DNA from: Streptomyces mashuensis | GTDB lineage: Bacteria > Actinomycetota > Actinomycetes > Streptomycetales > Streptomycetaceae | Reading direction: 5' to 3' | DNA length: 64,000 bases | Assembly: GCF_014654785.1 (NCBI RefSeq) | Contig: NZ_BNBD01000005.1 | Span: 310,001-374,000, forward strand | Shown: piece by piece, positions 27,994-38,003 of the stretch | Numbering within the stretch: position 1 is the first letter of the stretch | Layout: each line of letters starts with the position of its first letter | Program-made: the position numbers and the translations under genes | Notes under the pieces: model-generated | What the model was told of the DNA's origin: nothing | Database searches by the model: none | The model's input: only the letters and a program-made list of their open reading frames with translations

Positions 27994-29508
27994 ATGTCGT
28001 CGTCAGTCGAGACCATCCACGTGGACGGAGTGTGGCGCGCCGCCGCGTCCCACGCACGACGGGAGGTGCTCGACCCGGCCGACGCCACCGTCCTCGCGGT
28101 CGTCGCCGAGGGCGGTGTCGCCGACACCGACGCCGCCGTCGCCGCGGCCCACCGCGCCTTCGCCGGCGGCGAGGGCGCCTGGCCCCGCACGCCCGTCGCC
28201 GAGCGCGCCGCGCTGCTGCGTCGCGTCGCCGGCCTGCTCCAGCGCGACCGCGAGGCCATCGCGCTCACCGAGAGCCGCGATACCGGCAAGACCCTGGAGG
28301 AGGGCCGCGTCGACGTCGACGACGTGACCGCCGCCTTCCGCTACTTCGCCGACCTCGTCCTGGGCGAGGGCCCCGGCCGGGTCGTCGACGCCGGCTCCGA
28401 CGACGTGCACAGCGTCGTCGTGCACGAGCCCGTCGGCGTCTGCGCGCTCATCACGCCCTGGAACTACCCGCTGCTCCAGGCCAGCTGGAAGATCGCCCCG
28501 GCTCTCGCCGCCGGCAACACCTTCGTGATCAAGCCGAGCGAGGTCACGCCGCTGTCCACCGTGCACCTGGTGCGGCTGCTGGCCGAGGCCGGTCTGCCGG
28601 CCGGTGTGGCCAACCTCGTCACCGGCGCCGGCGACCCCGTGGGCGCCCGCCTCGCCGAGCACCCCGACGTCGACCTCGTCTCCTTCACCGGCGGCCTGAC
28701 CAGCGGCGTCAAGGTGGCGCAGGCCGCCGCGCCCACTGTGAAGAAGGTCGCGCTCGAACTCGGCGGCAAGAACCCCAACGTGGTCTTCGCCGATGCCTGC
28801 GCCACCGACGCCGGCTTCGACACCGCCGTCGACCAGGCCCTCAACGCCGCGTTCATCCACAGCGGCCAGGTCTGCTCGGCCGGTGCCCGGCTCATCGTCG
28901 AGGAGTCCGTGCGGGAACGATTCGTCGCCGAACTCGCCCGCCGCGCCGAGCGCATCCGCCTCGGCCGCGGCACCGAGCCGGGCGTGGAGTGCGGCCCCCT
29001 CGTCTCCGCGCAGCAGCTCGCCAAGGTCGAGGCGTACGTCGCCTCCGCGCTCTCCGAGGGCGCGGTGCTGCGCTGCGGCGGCGCCCGGCCCGAACCCGAC
29101 GCGAAGACCCGGCCCGCCGAGGGCTACTTCTACTCCCCGACCGTCCTGGACCGCTGCCACCGCAAGATGAAGGTGGTGCGCGAGGAGACCTTCGGGCCGA
29201 TCCTCACGGTCGAGACGTTCCGCACCGAGGACGAGGCCGTGGCCCTCGCCAACGACACCGAGTACGGGCTCGCCGGCGCGGTGTGGACCAAGGACGCGGG
29301 CCGGGCCCGCCGCGTCGCGCGGCGGATGCGCCACGGCACCGTCTGGATCAACGACTACCACCCCTACCTGCCGCAGGCCGAGTGGGGCGGCTTCGGCCGC
29401 TCCGGCACCGGGCGCGAACTGGGCCCCGCCGGGCTCGCCGAGTACCGCGAGACCAAGCACGTGTACCAGAACCTCGCGCCGAAGCCGGTGCGCTGGTTCG
29501 CCGGCTGA
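27994..29508 (+). CDS. betB: Betaine aldehyde dehydrogenase
   Basis: 504 residues from the ATG at 27994 (AAAGG 11 bases upstream). It is an NAD(P)-dependent aldehyde dehydrogenase: PWNYPLLQASWKIAPALAAG (about 153-172), KPSEVTP, the active Glu in ELGGKNP and the nucleophile Cys in HSGQVCSAGARL (about 295), plus EETFGPI. Beside a choline oxidase-type gene and an osmolyte importer, the substrate is most likely betaine aldehyde, giving glycine betaine, an osmoprotectant. It is the first gene of a five-gene operon. Confidence 0.9.
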   Translation: MSSSVETIHVDGVWRAAASHARREVLDPADATVLAVVAEGGVADTDAAVAAAHRAFAGGEGAWPRTPVAERAALLRRVAGLLQRDREAIALTESRDTGKTLEEGRVDVDDVTAAFRYFADLVLGEGPGRVVDAGSDDVHSVVVHEPVGVCALITPWNYPLLQASWKIAPALAAGNTFVIKPSEVTPLSTVHLVRLLAEAGLPAGVANLVTGAGDPVGARLAEHPDVDLVSFTGGLTSGVKVAQAAAPTVKKVALELGGKNPNVVFADACATDAGFDTAVDQALNAAFIHSGQVCSAGARLIVEESVRERFVAELARRAERIRLGRGTEPGVECGPLVSAQQLAKVEAYVASALSEGAVLRCGGARPEPDAKTRPAEGYFYSPTVLDRCHRKMKVVREETFGPILTVETFRTEDEAVALANDTEYGLAGAVWTKDAGRARRVARRMRHGTVWINDYHPYLPQAEWGGFGRSGTGRELGPAGLAEYRETKHVYQNLAPKPVRWFAG

Positions 29509-29597
29509 GCCACCCCAGGCCCGCCCCCGTACCCGTACGCCACAGCCCGTACGCCCCACCCCCGTCCCGCCGTCCGCCCGACAAGGAGTTCACCCCC

Positions 29598-31148
29598 ATG
29601 CCCCCTGCCCGGAAGACCGTCAGCGCCGACTACGTCGTCGTCGGCGGCGGAACCGCGGGATCGGTCATCGCCTCCCGCCTGACCGAGGACCCCGCCGTGA
29701 CCGTCGTGGTCGTCGAGGGCGGGCCGTCGGACGTCGGCCGCGACGACGTCCTCACCCTGCGTCGCTGGCTCGGCCTGCTCGGCGGCGACCTCGACTACGA
29801 CTACCCGACCACCGAGCAGCCGCGCGGCAACTCCCACATCCGGCACAGCCGCGCCCGTGTCCTCGGCGGCTGCTCCTCCCACAACACCCTCATCTCCTTC
29901 AAGCCGCTGCCCGGCGACTGGGACGAGTGGGCCGAGGCCGGCGCCGAGGGCTGGGACGCCGCGTCGATGGACCCGTACTTCGGCCGGCTGCTGAACAACA
30001 TCGTCCCGGTCGACGAGAAGGACCGGAACGCCATCGCCCGCGACTTCGTCGACGCCGCCCGCAAGGCCACCGGCGTGCCGCGCGTCGAGGGCTTCAACAA
30101 GGCGCCGTTCCACGAGGGCGTGGGCTTCTTCGACCTCGCGTACCACCCGGAGAACAACAAGCGCTCCTCCGCCTCCGTCGCCTACCTGCACCCCTTCCTC
30201 GACCGCCCCAACCTCCACCTCATGCTGGAGACCTGGGCGCACCGGCTGGAGATCGAGGCCGGCCGGGCGCGCGGCGTGCACGTGCGCACCAAGGACGGCG
30301 AGGAGGTGTACGTCGAGGCCGGGCGCGAGGTGCTCGTGTGCGCCGGTGCCGTCGACACGCCGCGGCTGCTGCTGCTCTCCGGCATCGGCCCCAAGGCCGA
30401 CCTGGAGGAGCTGGGCATCCCGGTCGTGCACGACCTGCCGGGCGTCGGCGAGAACCTGCTCGACCACCCCGAGTCGGTCATCGTCTGGGAGACCGACGGG
30501 CCGATCCCCGAGAACTCGGCGATGGACTCCGACGCGGGCCTCTTCGTGCAGCGCGACCCGGCGGCCAACGGCCCCGACCTGATGTTCCACTTCTACCAGA
30601 TCCCGTTCACCGACAACCCCGAGCGGCTGGGCTACGAGAAGCCCGAGCACGGCGTGTCGATGACGCCCAACATCCCCAAGCCGCGCAGCCGCGGCCGGCT
30701 CTACCTCACCAGCGCCGACCCGTCCGTCAAGCCCGCCCTCGACTTCCGCTACTTCACGGACGAGGAGGACTACGACGCCCGCACGCTCGTCGACGGCATC
30801 CGCATCGCCCGCGAGATAGCGAGGACGGAGCCGCTGGCCGGCTGGCTCAAGCGCGAGGTGTGCCCCGGCCCGGAGATCACCTCGGACGAGGAGATCAGCG
30901 AGTACGCCCGCAAGGCGGCGCACACCGTCTACCACCCCGCCGGCACCTGCCGGATGGGTGCCGCCGACGACGAACTCGCCGTCGTCGACCCGGCGCTGCG
31001 CGTCCGCGGCCTGGAGGGCATCCGCATCGCCGACGCCTCCGTCTTCCCGACGATGCCGGCCGTGAACCCGATGATCGGCGTGCTGATGGTGGGGGAGAAG
31101 TGCGCCGAGCTGCTTGTCCAGTCCCCGGCCGAAGGGGGTGAGGCGTGA
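29598..31148 (+). CDS. GMC oxidoreductase, choline oxidase type
   Basis: 516 residues from the ATG at 29598 (AAGGAG 9 bases upstream). The FAD loop is [18 protein letters not shown] at about 11-28. The segment [14 protein letters not shown] carries a His where Arthrobacter choline oxidase has the His covalently bound to FAD; choline dehydrogenases have a different residue there. The active pair is His in [11 protein letters not shown] and Asn in [11 protein letters not shown]. Choline would be oxidized through betaine aldehyde to glycine betaine with oxygen as acceptor. The stop overlaps the ABC ATPase start. Confidence 0.85.
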   Translation: MPPARKTVSADYVVVGGGTAGSVIASRLTEDPAVTVVVVEGGPSDVGRDDVLTLRRWLGLLGGDLDYDYPTTEQPRGNSHIRHSRARVLGGCSSHNTLISFKPLPGDWDEWAEAGAEGWDAASMDPYFGRLLNNIVPVDEKDRNAIARDFVDAARKATGVPRVEGFNKAPFHEGVGFFDLAYHPENNKRSSASVAYLHPFLDRPNLHLMLETWAHRLEIEAGRARGVHVRTKDGEEVYVEAGREVLVCAGAVDTPRLLLLSGIGPKADLEELGIPVVHDLPGVGENLLDHPESVIVWETDGPIPENSAMDSDAGLFVQRDPAANGPDLMFHFYQIPFTDNPERLGYEKPEHGVSMTPNIPKPRSRGRLYLTSADPSVKPALDFRYFTDEEDYDARTLVDGIRIAREIARTEPLAGWLKREVCPGPEITSDEEISEYARKAAHTVYHPAGTCRMGAADDELAVVDPALRVRGLEGIRIADASVFPTMPAVNPMIGVLMVGEKCAELLVQSPAEGGEA

Positions 31149-32299
31149 TGACGAACGCCGGCAGTAGTACGACCCGCACGCAGGCCCGCACGCCCGCTCA
31201 GCCGCCCGTCTTCTCCGTCCGCAACCTGTGGAAGGTCTTCGGGCCGAAGGCCGGACGCGTCCCGGCGGACGAGAAGCTCGCGGCGCTGTCGCCCGAGGAG
31301 CTGCGCGAGCGCACCGGCTGCACCGTCGCCGTGCGCGACGTGTCCTTCGACGTCCGGCCCGGCGAGTGCTTCGTCGTCATGGGCCTCTCCGGCTCCGGCA
31401 AGTCCACGCTCGTCCGCTGCCTCACCCGGCTGATCGAGCCCACCAGCGGCACCATCGCCATCGACGGCGAGGACGTGTGCGGCATGGACAAGGGCGCGCT
31501 GCGCAGCCTGCGCCGGCACCGCGCCGCCATGGTCTTCCAGCACTTCGGCCTGCTGCCGCACCGTTCCGTCCTCGACAACGTCGCCTACGGCCTGGAGATC
31601 CAGGGCGTGGCCCGTGCCGAGCGCCGCGCCAAGGCCGCCGAGATGGTGGAGAAGGTGGGCCTGGCCGGCCTGGAGGGCCGCCGTCCGGGCCAGCTCTCCG
31701 GTGGCCAGCAGCAGCGCGTCGGCCTGGCCCGCGCACTCGCCGCCGACCCCGAAGTGCTGCTGTTCGACGAGCCGTTCAGCGCCCTCGACCCGCTGATCCG
31801 CCGCGAGATGCAGGACGAGGTCGTCCGCCTCAACCGCGACGAGGGCCGCACCATGGTCTTCATCACGCACGACCTCGGCGAGGCCCTGCGCGTCGGCGAC
31901 CGCATCGCGCTGATGCGCGCGGGACGCGTGGTGCAGTGCGGTACGCCGGAGGAGATCGTGGGCTCGCCGGCCGACGACTACGTACGGGACTTCGTCCGCG
32001 ACGTGCCCCGCGAGCAGGTCCTGACCGTGCGCCGCGCCATGCGGCCCGTCGGCGGCCTGCACGAGACGGAGACCGGCGCGGCGCTCGCCCCGGCCACCAC
32101 CGTCGCCGACGCCATCGAGGCCGTCGCCCGCACCGGCACCCCCGCCCGCGTCGTCGACCAGGGCCGCTGCCTGGGCATCGTCGACTTCCAGGGCCTGCTG
32201 AACGTCGTCGCGGGCCTGGACGGGACGCAGCAGGAGCCGGGACCCGAGCCCGGACCCGAGCCCGGCCCGGAGACCCGTCTGGAGAAGGCCGCAGCATGA
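31148..32299 (+). CDS. Glycine betaine/choline ABC importer, ATP-binding subunit
   Basis: 383 residues from ATG 31148 (GAGG about 4 bases upstream; GTG 31145 is possible). Walker [12 protein letters not shown]-loop [10 protein letters not shown], signature [15 protein letters not shown], Walker [13 protein letters not shown], and H-loop [10 protein letters not shown] are all intact. The C-terminus after [10 protein letters not shown] holds a shortened regulatory segment ([19 protein letters not shown]) resembling one CBS repeat of OpuAA/ProV, which senses ionic strength. It energizes uptake with the fused permease downstream. Confidence 0.9.
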   Translation: MTNAGSSTTRTQARTPAQPPVFSVRNLWKVFGPKAGRVPADEKLAALSPEELRERTGCTVAVRDVSFDVRPGECFVVMGLSGSGKSTLVRCLTRLIEPTSGTIAIDGEDVCGMDKGALRSLRRHRAAMVFQHFGLLPHRSVLDNVAYGLEIQGVARAERRAKAAEMVEKVGLAGLEGRRPGQLSGGQQQRVGLARALAADPEVLLFDEPFSALDPLIRREMQDEVVRLNRDEGRTMVFITHDLGEALRVGDRIALMRAGRVVQCGTPEEIVGSPADDYVRDFVRDVPREQVLTVRRAMRPVGGLHETETGAALAPATTVADAIEAVARTGTPARVVDQGRCLGIVDFQGLLNVVAGLDGTQQEPGPEPGPEPGPETRLEKAAA

Positions 32300-34239
32300 G
32301 CACCGCAACGACGGCAGCCACCGCCACCGCCCCGCGCCGGCCGCGCCTGAGCCCCGCCGCGCGCCGGGTCCTGCTGGTCGCGGCGGCCATGGCGGCGGTG
32401 GCGCCGTTCGCCGCGGCCCACTGGGGCAGCGGCATGTGGCCCGGCGCCCTCACCGTCCACCTCGACGGGCCGCTGGGCCGGGTCAACGACTGGATCATCG
32501 ACAACCGCGACAGCCACTGGCTGTTCCTCTACTTCTTCGGCCACATCAGCAACGCCGTCGTGGGCGCGGTGCGCGCCGTGTACGTGGTGCTGCTCGCCCT
32601 GGGCTGGGCCGGCGTGACCGCCGGCGCCTCGCTGCTGGCCTGGCGGCTGGCGGGCGTACGGGCGGCGGTGACGGCCCTCGCGTCGTTCGCCGTGTGCGGG
32701 CTGCTCGGCATGTGGGTGCCGACGATGCGCACGCTCGCGCTGATGGTCGTCGCGGTGGCGGTCTCCGTCGCCGTCGGCGCGCTGCTGGGCCTCGCGGCCG
32801 GCCTGTCCGACCGTACGTTCCGGGCGCTGCGGCCCGTCCTCGACACGATGCAGGCGCTGCCGGCCTTCGCGTACCTGCTGCCCGTGGTGCTGGTCTTCGG
32901 CATCGGCGTGGCCCCGGCCGTCCTGGCCACGGTCGTCTACGCTGCCCCGCCCATGGCCCGCCTCACGGCACTGGGCCTGCGCGGCACGGACAAGGGTGTG
33001 CTGGAGGCCGTCACGTCGCTCGGCACGACCCCCCGCCAGCGCCTGCTGACCGCCCGCCTGCCCCTGGCCCGCCGCGAACTGCTGCTGGGTGTCAACCAGA
33101 GCATCATGATGGCCCTGTCGATGGCCGTGATCGCCTCGGTCATCGGCGCCGACGGCCTGGGCGACCGCGTCTACCAGGCCCTGTCGACGGTCGACGTGGG
33201 CGCGGCCCTGGCAGCGGGCGTACCGATCGTGCTGCTGGCGATCACGCTGGACCGGACCACGTCCGGTCTGGGGCAGGAGGGGCACAACCGGACCCGCACC
33301 CGGGCGACGGCAGAGTGGGCGACGGCCGCTGCCGCAACGGCAGCCGCCGCGTGGGCGGCCCACGGCAAGACCTGGCCGCACGGCCTGACCGTGCACATCG
33401 AGAGCGCGACGAACCGCGCCAAGGACTGGCTGGTCGACCACCTTTCCCACGGCATCCCCGGCATCGGTGGCACCGCCGACTGGGCCGCCCACTACACCGG
33501 CTGGGTCCTCGACCCCCTGCGCACCGCCCTCCAGAGCACCCCGTGGTGGGCCGCGCCCTTCGTCGTCGCCGCCCTCGCGTGGGCGATCGGCACCTGGCGC
33601 ACCGCCCTGACCTCGGCGGTCTCCCTCGCCCTCATCGGCGTGCTGGGCCGCTGGGAACCGGCGATGGACACGCTCTCCCAGGTCCTGGCGGCCGTGGCCG
33701 TCACCCTGGTGCTCGGCATCGCCATTGCGGTGGCCGCGGCGCGCAGCCGGCGCGTCGAGCGTGTGCTGAGGCCCGTGCTGGACGTGTTCCAGACGATGCC
33801 GCAGTTCGTGTATCTCATCCCCGTCGTCGCGCTGTTCGGCGTCGGGCGGGCACCGGCCGCCGCCGCGGCGGTCGTCTACGCGCTGCCGGCCGTCGTCCGC
33901 ATCGTCAGCCAGGGGCTGCGGCAGGCCGACCCGGCCGCGCTGGAGTCGGCGCGCTCGCTGGGCGCGACCGGCGGGCAGCAGCTGCGGCAGGTGCAGTTCC
34001 CGCTGGCCCGCGCCGAACTGCTGCTGGCCGTCAACCAGGCCGTGGTGCTCGTCCTGTCGGTCGTCATCATCGGCGGTCTCGTCGGCGGCGGCGCGCTCGG
34101 CTACGAGGTGGTGTTCGGCCTGGCCCAGGGCGACCTGGCCACCGGCCTGACGGCGGGCACCGCCATCGCCTGCCTGGGGCTGATGCTCGACCGGGTGACG
34201 CAGCCGACGAAGGCGCCCGCTCACAAGGAGGACGCGTGA
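32296..34239 (+). CDS. Tandem-fused osmolyte ABC permease (two ProW-type domains in one chain)
   Basis: 647 residues. The first permease unit (about 20-325) has [15 protein letters not shown] and the EAA-like loop ...[22 protein letters not shown]; the second unit (about 335-640) repeats both as [15 protein letters not shown] and ...[22 protein letters not shown]. Each has about six helices. Usually such permeases are separate subunits forming a dimer; here both halves are joined. ATGA overlaps join it to its neighbours. It would import choline or glycine betaine. Confidence 0.9.
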   Translation: MSTATTAATATAPRRPRLSPAARRVLLVAAAMAAVAPFAAAHWGSGMWPGALTVHLDGPLGRVNDWIIDNRDSHWLFLYFFGHISNAVVGAVRAVYVVLLALGWAGVTAGASLLAWRLAGVRAAVTALASFAVCGLLGMWVPTMRTLALMVVAVAVSVAVGALLGLAAGLSDRTFRALRPVLDTMQALPAFAYLLPVVLVFGIGVAPAVLATVVYAAPPMARLTALGLRGTDKGVLEAVTSLGTTPRQRLLTARLPLARRELLLGVNQSIMMALSMAVIASVIGADGLGDRVYQALSTVDVGAALAAGVPIVLLAITLDRTTSGLGQEGHNRTRTRATAEWATAAAATAAAAWAAHGKTWPHGLTVHIESATNRAKDWLVDHLSHGIPGIGGTADWAAHYTGWVLDPLRTALQSTPWWAAPFVVAALAWAIGTWRTALTSAVSLALIGVLGRWEPAMDTLSQVLAAVAVTLVLGIAIAVAAARSRRVERVLRPVLDVFQTMPQFVYLIPVVALFGVGRAPAAAAAVVYALPAVVRIVSQGLRQADPAALESARSLGATGGQQLRQVQFPLARAELLLAVNQAVVLVLSVVIIGGLVGGGALGYEVVFGLAQGDLATGLTAGTAIACLGLMLDRVTQPTKAPAHKEDA

Positions 34240-35216
34240 TGACGTTCCGCAGGAAGACGGCCGTCGCCACGGCCGCACTCGGCCTGCTCACCGTGGCCGT
34301 GACCGGCTGCGGCGCCGCCGACATGACGCGGCAGGCGTCCCCGTACGCCAACGCCGCCGGCGCGAAGACCGTGACGCTGTCCGTGCAGTCGTGGGTCGGC
34401 GCGCGCGCCAACGAGGCCGTCGCCCAGTACCTGCTGGAGCACGAGCTCGGCTACCGCGTCGACACCGTGCAGGTCGACGAGATCCCCGCCTGGGACGCCC
34501 TCAGCCAGGGCCGGGTGGACGCCATCCTGGAGGACTGGGGCCACCCCGACCAGGAGAAGCGGTACGTCCGTGACAAGAAGACGGTCACCGACGGCGGCGA
34601 GCTCGGTGTCACCGGCCACATCGGCTGGTGGGTGCCGAAGTACTTCGCCGACGCCCACCCCGACGTCCTCGACTGGAAGAACCTCAACCGGTACGCGTCG
34701 CAGCTGCGCACCGCCGAGAGCGGCGGCAAGGGCCAGCTGCTCGGCGGTTCGCCGTCGTACGTCACCAACGACAAGGCGCTGGTGAAGAACCTGAACCTGG
34801 ACTACCAGGTCGTGTTCGCCGGTTCCGAAGCGGCGCAGATCACGCAGATCAAGCAGTTCGCCAAGGACCGGAAGCCGTTCCTCACCTACTGGTACGAGCC
34901 GCAGTGGCTGTTCAACGAGGTGCCGATGGTGGAGGTGAAGCTGCCCGAGCACACCGACGCGTGCGCCGAGAAGGGCGCGGCGGACCCCTCCACGGTCGAC
35001 TGCGCGTACCCGACGACGCCGCTGCGCAAGTACCTCAACGCGCAGTTCGCGCAGAAGGGCGGCAAGGCGGCGGCCCTGCTGCGCAACTTCCGCTGGTCGA
35101 AGGCCGACCAGAACGAGGTCGCGCAGCTGATGGCCGAGGACCGGCTGAGCGCGGACGAGGCCGCGAAGCGCTGGGTGAAGCGCCACCCGGACGTCTGGAA
35201 GGCGTGGCTCCCGTAA
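34239..35216 (+). CDS. Glycine betaine/choline-binding lipoprotein (OpuAC/ProX type)
   Basis: 325 residues; AAGGAGG 7 bases before ATG 34239. The lipobox is VTGCGAA (Cys about 23). The mature part has SVQSWVGARANEAVAQYLL, DAILEDWGHPDQ and WWVPKYFADAHPDVLDWKNL, with several Trp that can form the cation cage of betaine/choline-binding proteins. It captures the osmolyte outside the membrane and delivers it to the fused permease. Last gene of the operon, convergent with the next. Confidence 0.9.
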   Translation: MTFRRKTAVATAALGLLTVAVTGCGAADMTRQASPYANAAGAKTVTLSVQSWVGARANEAVAQYLLEHELGYRVDTVQVDEIPAWDALSQGRVDAILEDWGHPDQEKRYVRDKKTVTDGGELGVTGHIGWWVPKYFADAHPDVLDWKNLNRYASQLRTAESGGKGQLLGGSPSYVTNDKALVKNLNLDYQVVFAGSEAAQITQIKQFAKDRKPFLTYWYEPQWLFNEVPMVEVKLPEHTDACAEKGAADPSTVDCAYPTTPLRKYLNAQFAQKGGKAAALLRNFRWSKADQNEVAQLMAEDRLSADEAAKRWVKRHPDVWKAWLP

Positions 35217-35228
35217 GGTCCGGGCAGC

Positions 35229-36017
35229 TCACGCGGCGCCGCCGGCCTCCTCCCACAGCAGGGACGCCATCCCCGCCACGCCCGCCATCGTGCGCCGGTG
35301 CAGCCCGCCGCCGAACGTGACGCGGGCGGCGCCCAGCGCGCCCAGTTCGCGCGGCGAGGGGCCGTCCGGCACGGCGATCGCGTTGAGCGGCGCTTCGATG
35401 GCGGCGGCGAGCTCGGGGAGCACGTCGGCCGGTGCCAGGATCGGGTACACGCAGTCGGCGCCGGCCGCGACGTAGCGGCGGGCGCGGCCGACGGCCGCCG
35501 CTACGACGTCCGGGCGGGCCCGGTCGCCGTCGGCGCGCAGGAACGTGTCGACGCGCGCGTTGATCACCAGCCGGTCGCCGGCCGCGGCCCGGACCTCGGC
35601 CAGCCACGCCGCGTGCTCGTCCGCGTCCTTGAGGGGGCCGCCGGAACGGGCGCTGTCCTCCAGGTTGCAGCCGACCGCGCCGGTCTCCAGGAGCCGTTCG
35701 ACGAGTTCGGCGGCCGGCAGCCCGTAGCCGTCCTCCAGGTCGGCGGAGACCAGCACGCCGTCGGCCGCGACGGCCCGCACGACGCGGCCGACCGCGGCGA
35801 ACATCTCGTCCGCGGGGGTACTGCCGTCGGCGTACCCGAGCGTGGCGGCGATGCCCGCGCTGGGCGTGGCCAGCGCGCGGAACCCGGCCTCGGCGAAGGC
35901 GCGGGCGGCCGCGGCGTCCCACGGGCCGGGCAGGACGAGGGGGCGGCCGGCGGGCCGGTCGTGGTGCAGGGCACGGAACGCGGCGGCGTCCCCGCCCACG
36001 TCGGTGGTGGTCGTCAT
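35229..36017 (-). CDS. Isocitrate lyase/phosphoenolpyruvate mutase superfamily protein
   Basis: 262 residues from ATG 36017, five bases beyond the stop of the upstream AhpD-like gene. Signatures are PLVLPGPWDAAAARAFAEAG, SAGIAATLGYADG, the metal-binding VSADLEDGYG, GCNLEDSA and INARVDTFL, the layout of the PEP mutase/ICL family. The members closest to this form are lyases of 2-methylisocitrate- or oxaloacetate-like acids or uncharacterized; the substrate cannot be deduced. It is cotranscribed with the AhpD-like gene. Confidence 0.85.
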   Translation of the reverse strand: MTTTTDVGGDAAAFRALHHDRPAGRPLVLPGPWDAAAARAFAEAGFRALATPSAGIAATLGYADGSTPADEMFAAVGRVVRAVAADGVLVSADLEDGYGLPAAELVERLLETGAVGCNLEDSARSGGPLKDADEHAAWLAEVRAAAGDRLVINARVDTFLRADGDRARPDVVAAAVGRARRYVAAGADCVYPILAPADVLPELAAAIEAPLNAIAVPDGPSPRELGALGAARVTFGGGLHRRTMAGVAGMASLLWEEAGGAA

Positions 36018-36022
36018 CGCGG

Positions 36023-36526
36023 TCAGCCCTGCGGCTGGTACGAGCCGGGGATCGCGCGGGTCGTGACGCTGATCCGGTTCCAGGAGTTGATCGCGATGAT
36101 CGCCGCGATGAGCTGGGCCAGCTCCTTCTCCTCGAAGTGGCGCGCCGCCCGCTCGTACACGGCGTCCGGCACGAACCCGTCCGTCAGGACGGTGATCGCC
36201 TCGGCCAGGGCGAGGGCCGCCCGCTCCTTCTCGGTGTAGTAGCCGGTGGCCTCCTCCCACGCGTTGAGCAGGTAGATGCGGTCCTCCGACTCGCCGGCCT
36301 TGCGCGCGTCCTTGGTGTGCATGTCGATGCAGAACGCACAGTGGTTGATCTGCGAGACGCGGATCTTGACGAGCTCCAGCAGGGCCGGGTCCATGCCCTG
36401 ACGGGAGGCGATCTCCAGGCCGATCATGGCCTTGTAGACGGCGGGGGCGGCCTCGGCGAGGTTGAAGCGGCCGTGGGTCGGCTTGGCGGTGGCGGCGGTG
36501 GTGGCGGTGCTGTTCTCCGTGGTCAT
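36023..36526 (-). CDS. Carboxymuconolactone decarboxylase/AhpD-like protein
   Basis: 167 residues. The AhpD core has the redox motif CAFCIDMHTKDARKAG (CxxC plus His). Such proteins are peroxidase reductants or decarboxylases. It lies first in a two-gene operon and is divergent from a MocR-type regulator with only 47 bases between starts, which suggests that regulator controls it. A clearly similar protein is encoded by the ECF41-linked gene at 46473, but the two are not closely related enough to be recent copies. Confidence 0.9.
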   Translation of the reverse strand: MTTENSTATTAATAKPTHGRFNLAEAAPAVYKAMIGLEIASRQGMDPALLELVKIRVSQINHCAFCIDMHTKDARKAGESEDRIYLLNAWEEATGYYTEKERAALALAEAITVLTDGFVPDAVYERAARHFEEKELAQLIAAIIAINSWNRISVTTRAIPGSYQPQG

Positions 36527-36573
36527 GGCATCGACCCTAGGGCCGGATCAGCCCACCTGTATGGTCCATTTCC
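36527..36573. promoter_or_regulatory. Divergent promoter between AhpD-like operon and MocR-type regulator
   Basis: The 47-base gap carries ATGGTCCAT and CCATGGAG in close order, giving an inverted-repeat-like site right at the start of the regulator gene. It must contain both promoters. The regulator gene may have a very short leader. Confidence 0.4.
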
Positions 36574-37998
36574 ATGGAGAAAACGTGGGCCACTTCGCTC
36601 GACCTGCACCTCGACGTGCCCGCCGCCGGCACCCGCGGCGTGCGGGCCGCCCTGGTCCACGCCCTGCGCGAGGCCGTACGGTCCGGGCGGCTCGCGCCCG
36701 GCACCCGGCTGCCGTCCTCCCGCGCCCTCGCCGCCGACCTGGGGCTGGCCCGCAACACCGTCGCCGAGGCGTACGCCGAGCTCGTCGCCGAGGGCCGGCT
36801 CACCGCCCGGCAGGGCTCCGGCACCCGCGTCGCGCCCCGCCCCGCGCCGCCCACCGGCCCCGCCCGGCGGGCCACGCCGCCGCGCCGGACCCCGCCCCGG
36901 CCCACGTACGACCTGGCCGTCGGCACCGCCGACGCCTCCGCCTTCCCGCGCGCCGACTGGATCGCCGCCACGCGCCGCGCCCTGGCCACCGCCCCGTACG
37001 AGCGGTTCGGCTACCACGACCTGCCCCTCGGCGTCCCCGAGCTGCGCACCGCGCTCGCCGGCTACCTCGCCCGCGCCCGCGGCGTACGGGCCGACCCCGA
37101 CCGCATCGTGATCTGCGCGGGCTTCAAGCAGGGGCTCGCGCTGCTCGGCCGGCTGCTGCACCGGATGGGCGTACGGGAGGCGGGCGTCGAGGGCTACACC
37201 CTGTGGTTCCACAGCGAGTCCCTGGAACGCGCGGGCCTGCGCACCCGGCCACTCGCCGTGGACGACCACGGCGCCGACGTCACCGGCCTCGACGCGTACG
37301 GCGACGCGGGCGCCGTGCTGCTCACGCCCGCGCACCAGTACCCGTGGGGCGTGCCGCTGCACCCCGCACGCCGGTCCGCCGTCGTCGACTGGGCGTCCCG
37401 CACGGGCGGGCTGGTCCTGGAGGACGACTACGACGGCGAGTTCCGGTACGACCGGCAGCCGGTCGGCGCCCTCCAGGGACTGGCCCCCGAGCACGTCGTC
37501 CACATGGGCACGGCCAGCAAGTCCCTCGCGCCGGGGCTGCGCCTGGGGTGGCTGGTGCTGCCCGAGCACCTGGTCGACGCGTTCCTCGCGCTCAAGGCGG
37601 GCGGCGAGTGGTCCGTCGGCACGCTCGACCAGCTCACGCTCGCCGAACTCATCACCTCCGGCGCCTACGACCGGCACATCCGCTCGACGCGCCTGCGCTA
37701 CCGGCGCCGCCGCGACCAGCTCGTGGCGGCCCTGGCCGAGCACGCCCCGCACATCCGCGCCACCGGCATCGCGGCGGGCCTGCACGCCGTCCTCACCCTG
37801 CCGCCGGGCACGGAACGCCCCACGGTCCAGGCCGCCGCCGTGCAGGGCCTGGCCCTGCACGGCCTCTCCCGCTACCGCCACCCCGAGGCCACGCAGGAAC
37901 CCCGCGAGGGCCTCATCGTGGCGTACGGCGCCCCGCCGGAACACACCTGGTCACAGGCGCTGGAGGCGCTGCTCAGGGTGTTGCCGCCGGGGGAGTGA
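36574..37998 (+). CDS. MocR/GabR-type transcription regulator (GntR HTH fused to aminotransferase-like domain)
   Basis: 474 residues. Residues about 20-90 are a GntR winged helix (LREAVRSGRLAPGTRLPSSRALAADLGLARNTVAEAY). The rest is a fold-type I aminotransferase-like domain with LEDDYDGEFRYDR and the PLP Lys in GTASKSLAPGLRLG. MocR regulators sense PLP with a ligand. Divergent with the AhpD-like/PEP-mutase-like operon, which is its likely target. Start ATG 36574; no strong Shine-Dalgarno site. Confidence 0.92.
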   Translation: MEKTWATSLDLHLDVPAAGTRGVRAALVHALREAVRSGRLAPGTRLPSSRALAADLGLARNTVAEAYAELVAEGRLTARQGSGTRVAPRPAPPTGPARRATPPRRTPPRPTYDLAVGTADASAFPRADWIAATRRALATAPYERFGYHDLPLGVPELRTALAGYLARARGVRADPDRIVICAGFKQGLALLGRLLHRMGVREAGVEGYTLWFHSESLERAGLRTRPLAVDDHGADVTGLDAYGDAGAVLLTPAHQYPWGVPLHPARRSAVVDWASRTGGLVLEDDYDGEFRYDRQPVGALQGLAPEHVVHMGTASKSLAPGLRLGWLVLPEHLVDAFLALKAGGEWSVGTLDQLTLAELITSGAYDRHIRSTRLRYRRRRDQLVAALAEHAPHIRATGIAAGLHAVLTLPPGTERPTVQAAAVQGLALHGLSRYRHPEATQEPREGLIVAYGAPPEHTWSQALEALLRVLPPGE

Positions 37999-38003
37999 GG
38001 GCC

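Noticed and set aside
27915..29597. Long N-terminal extension of the choline oxidase frame
   Set aside because: Only a shifted reading of the aldehyde dehydrogenase gene; the ATG at 29598 has AAGGAG and the normal family start.
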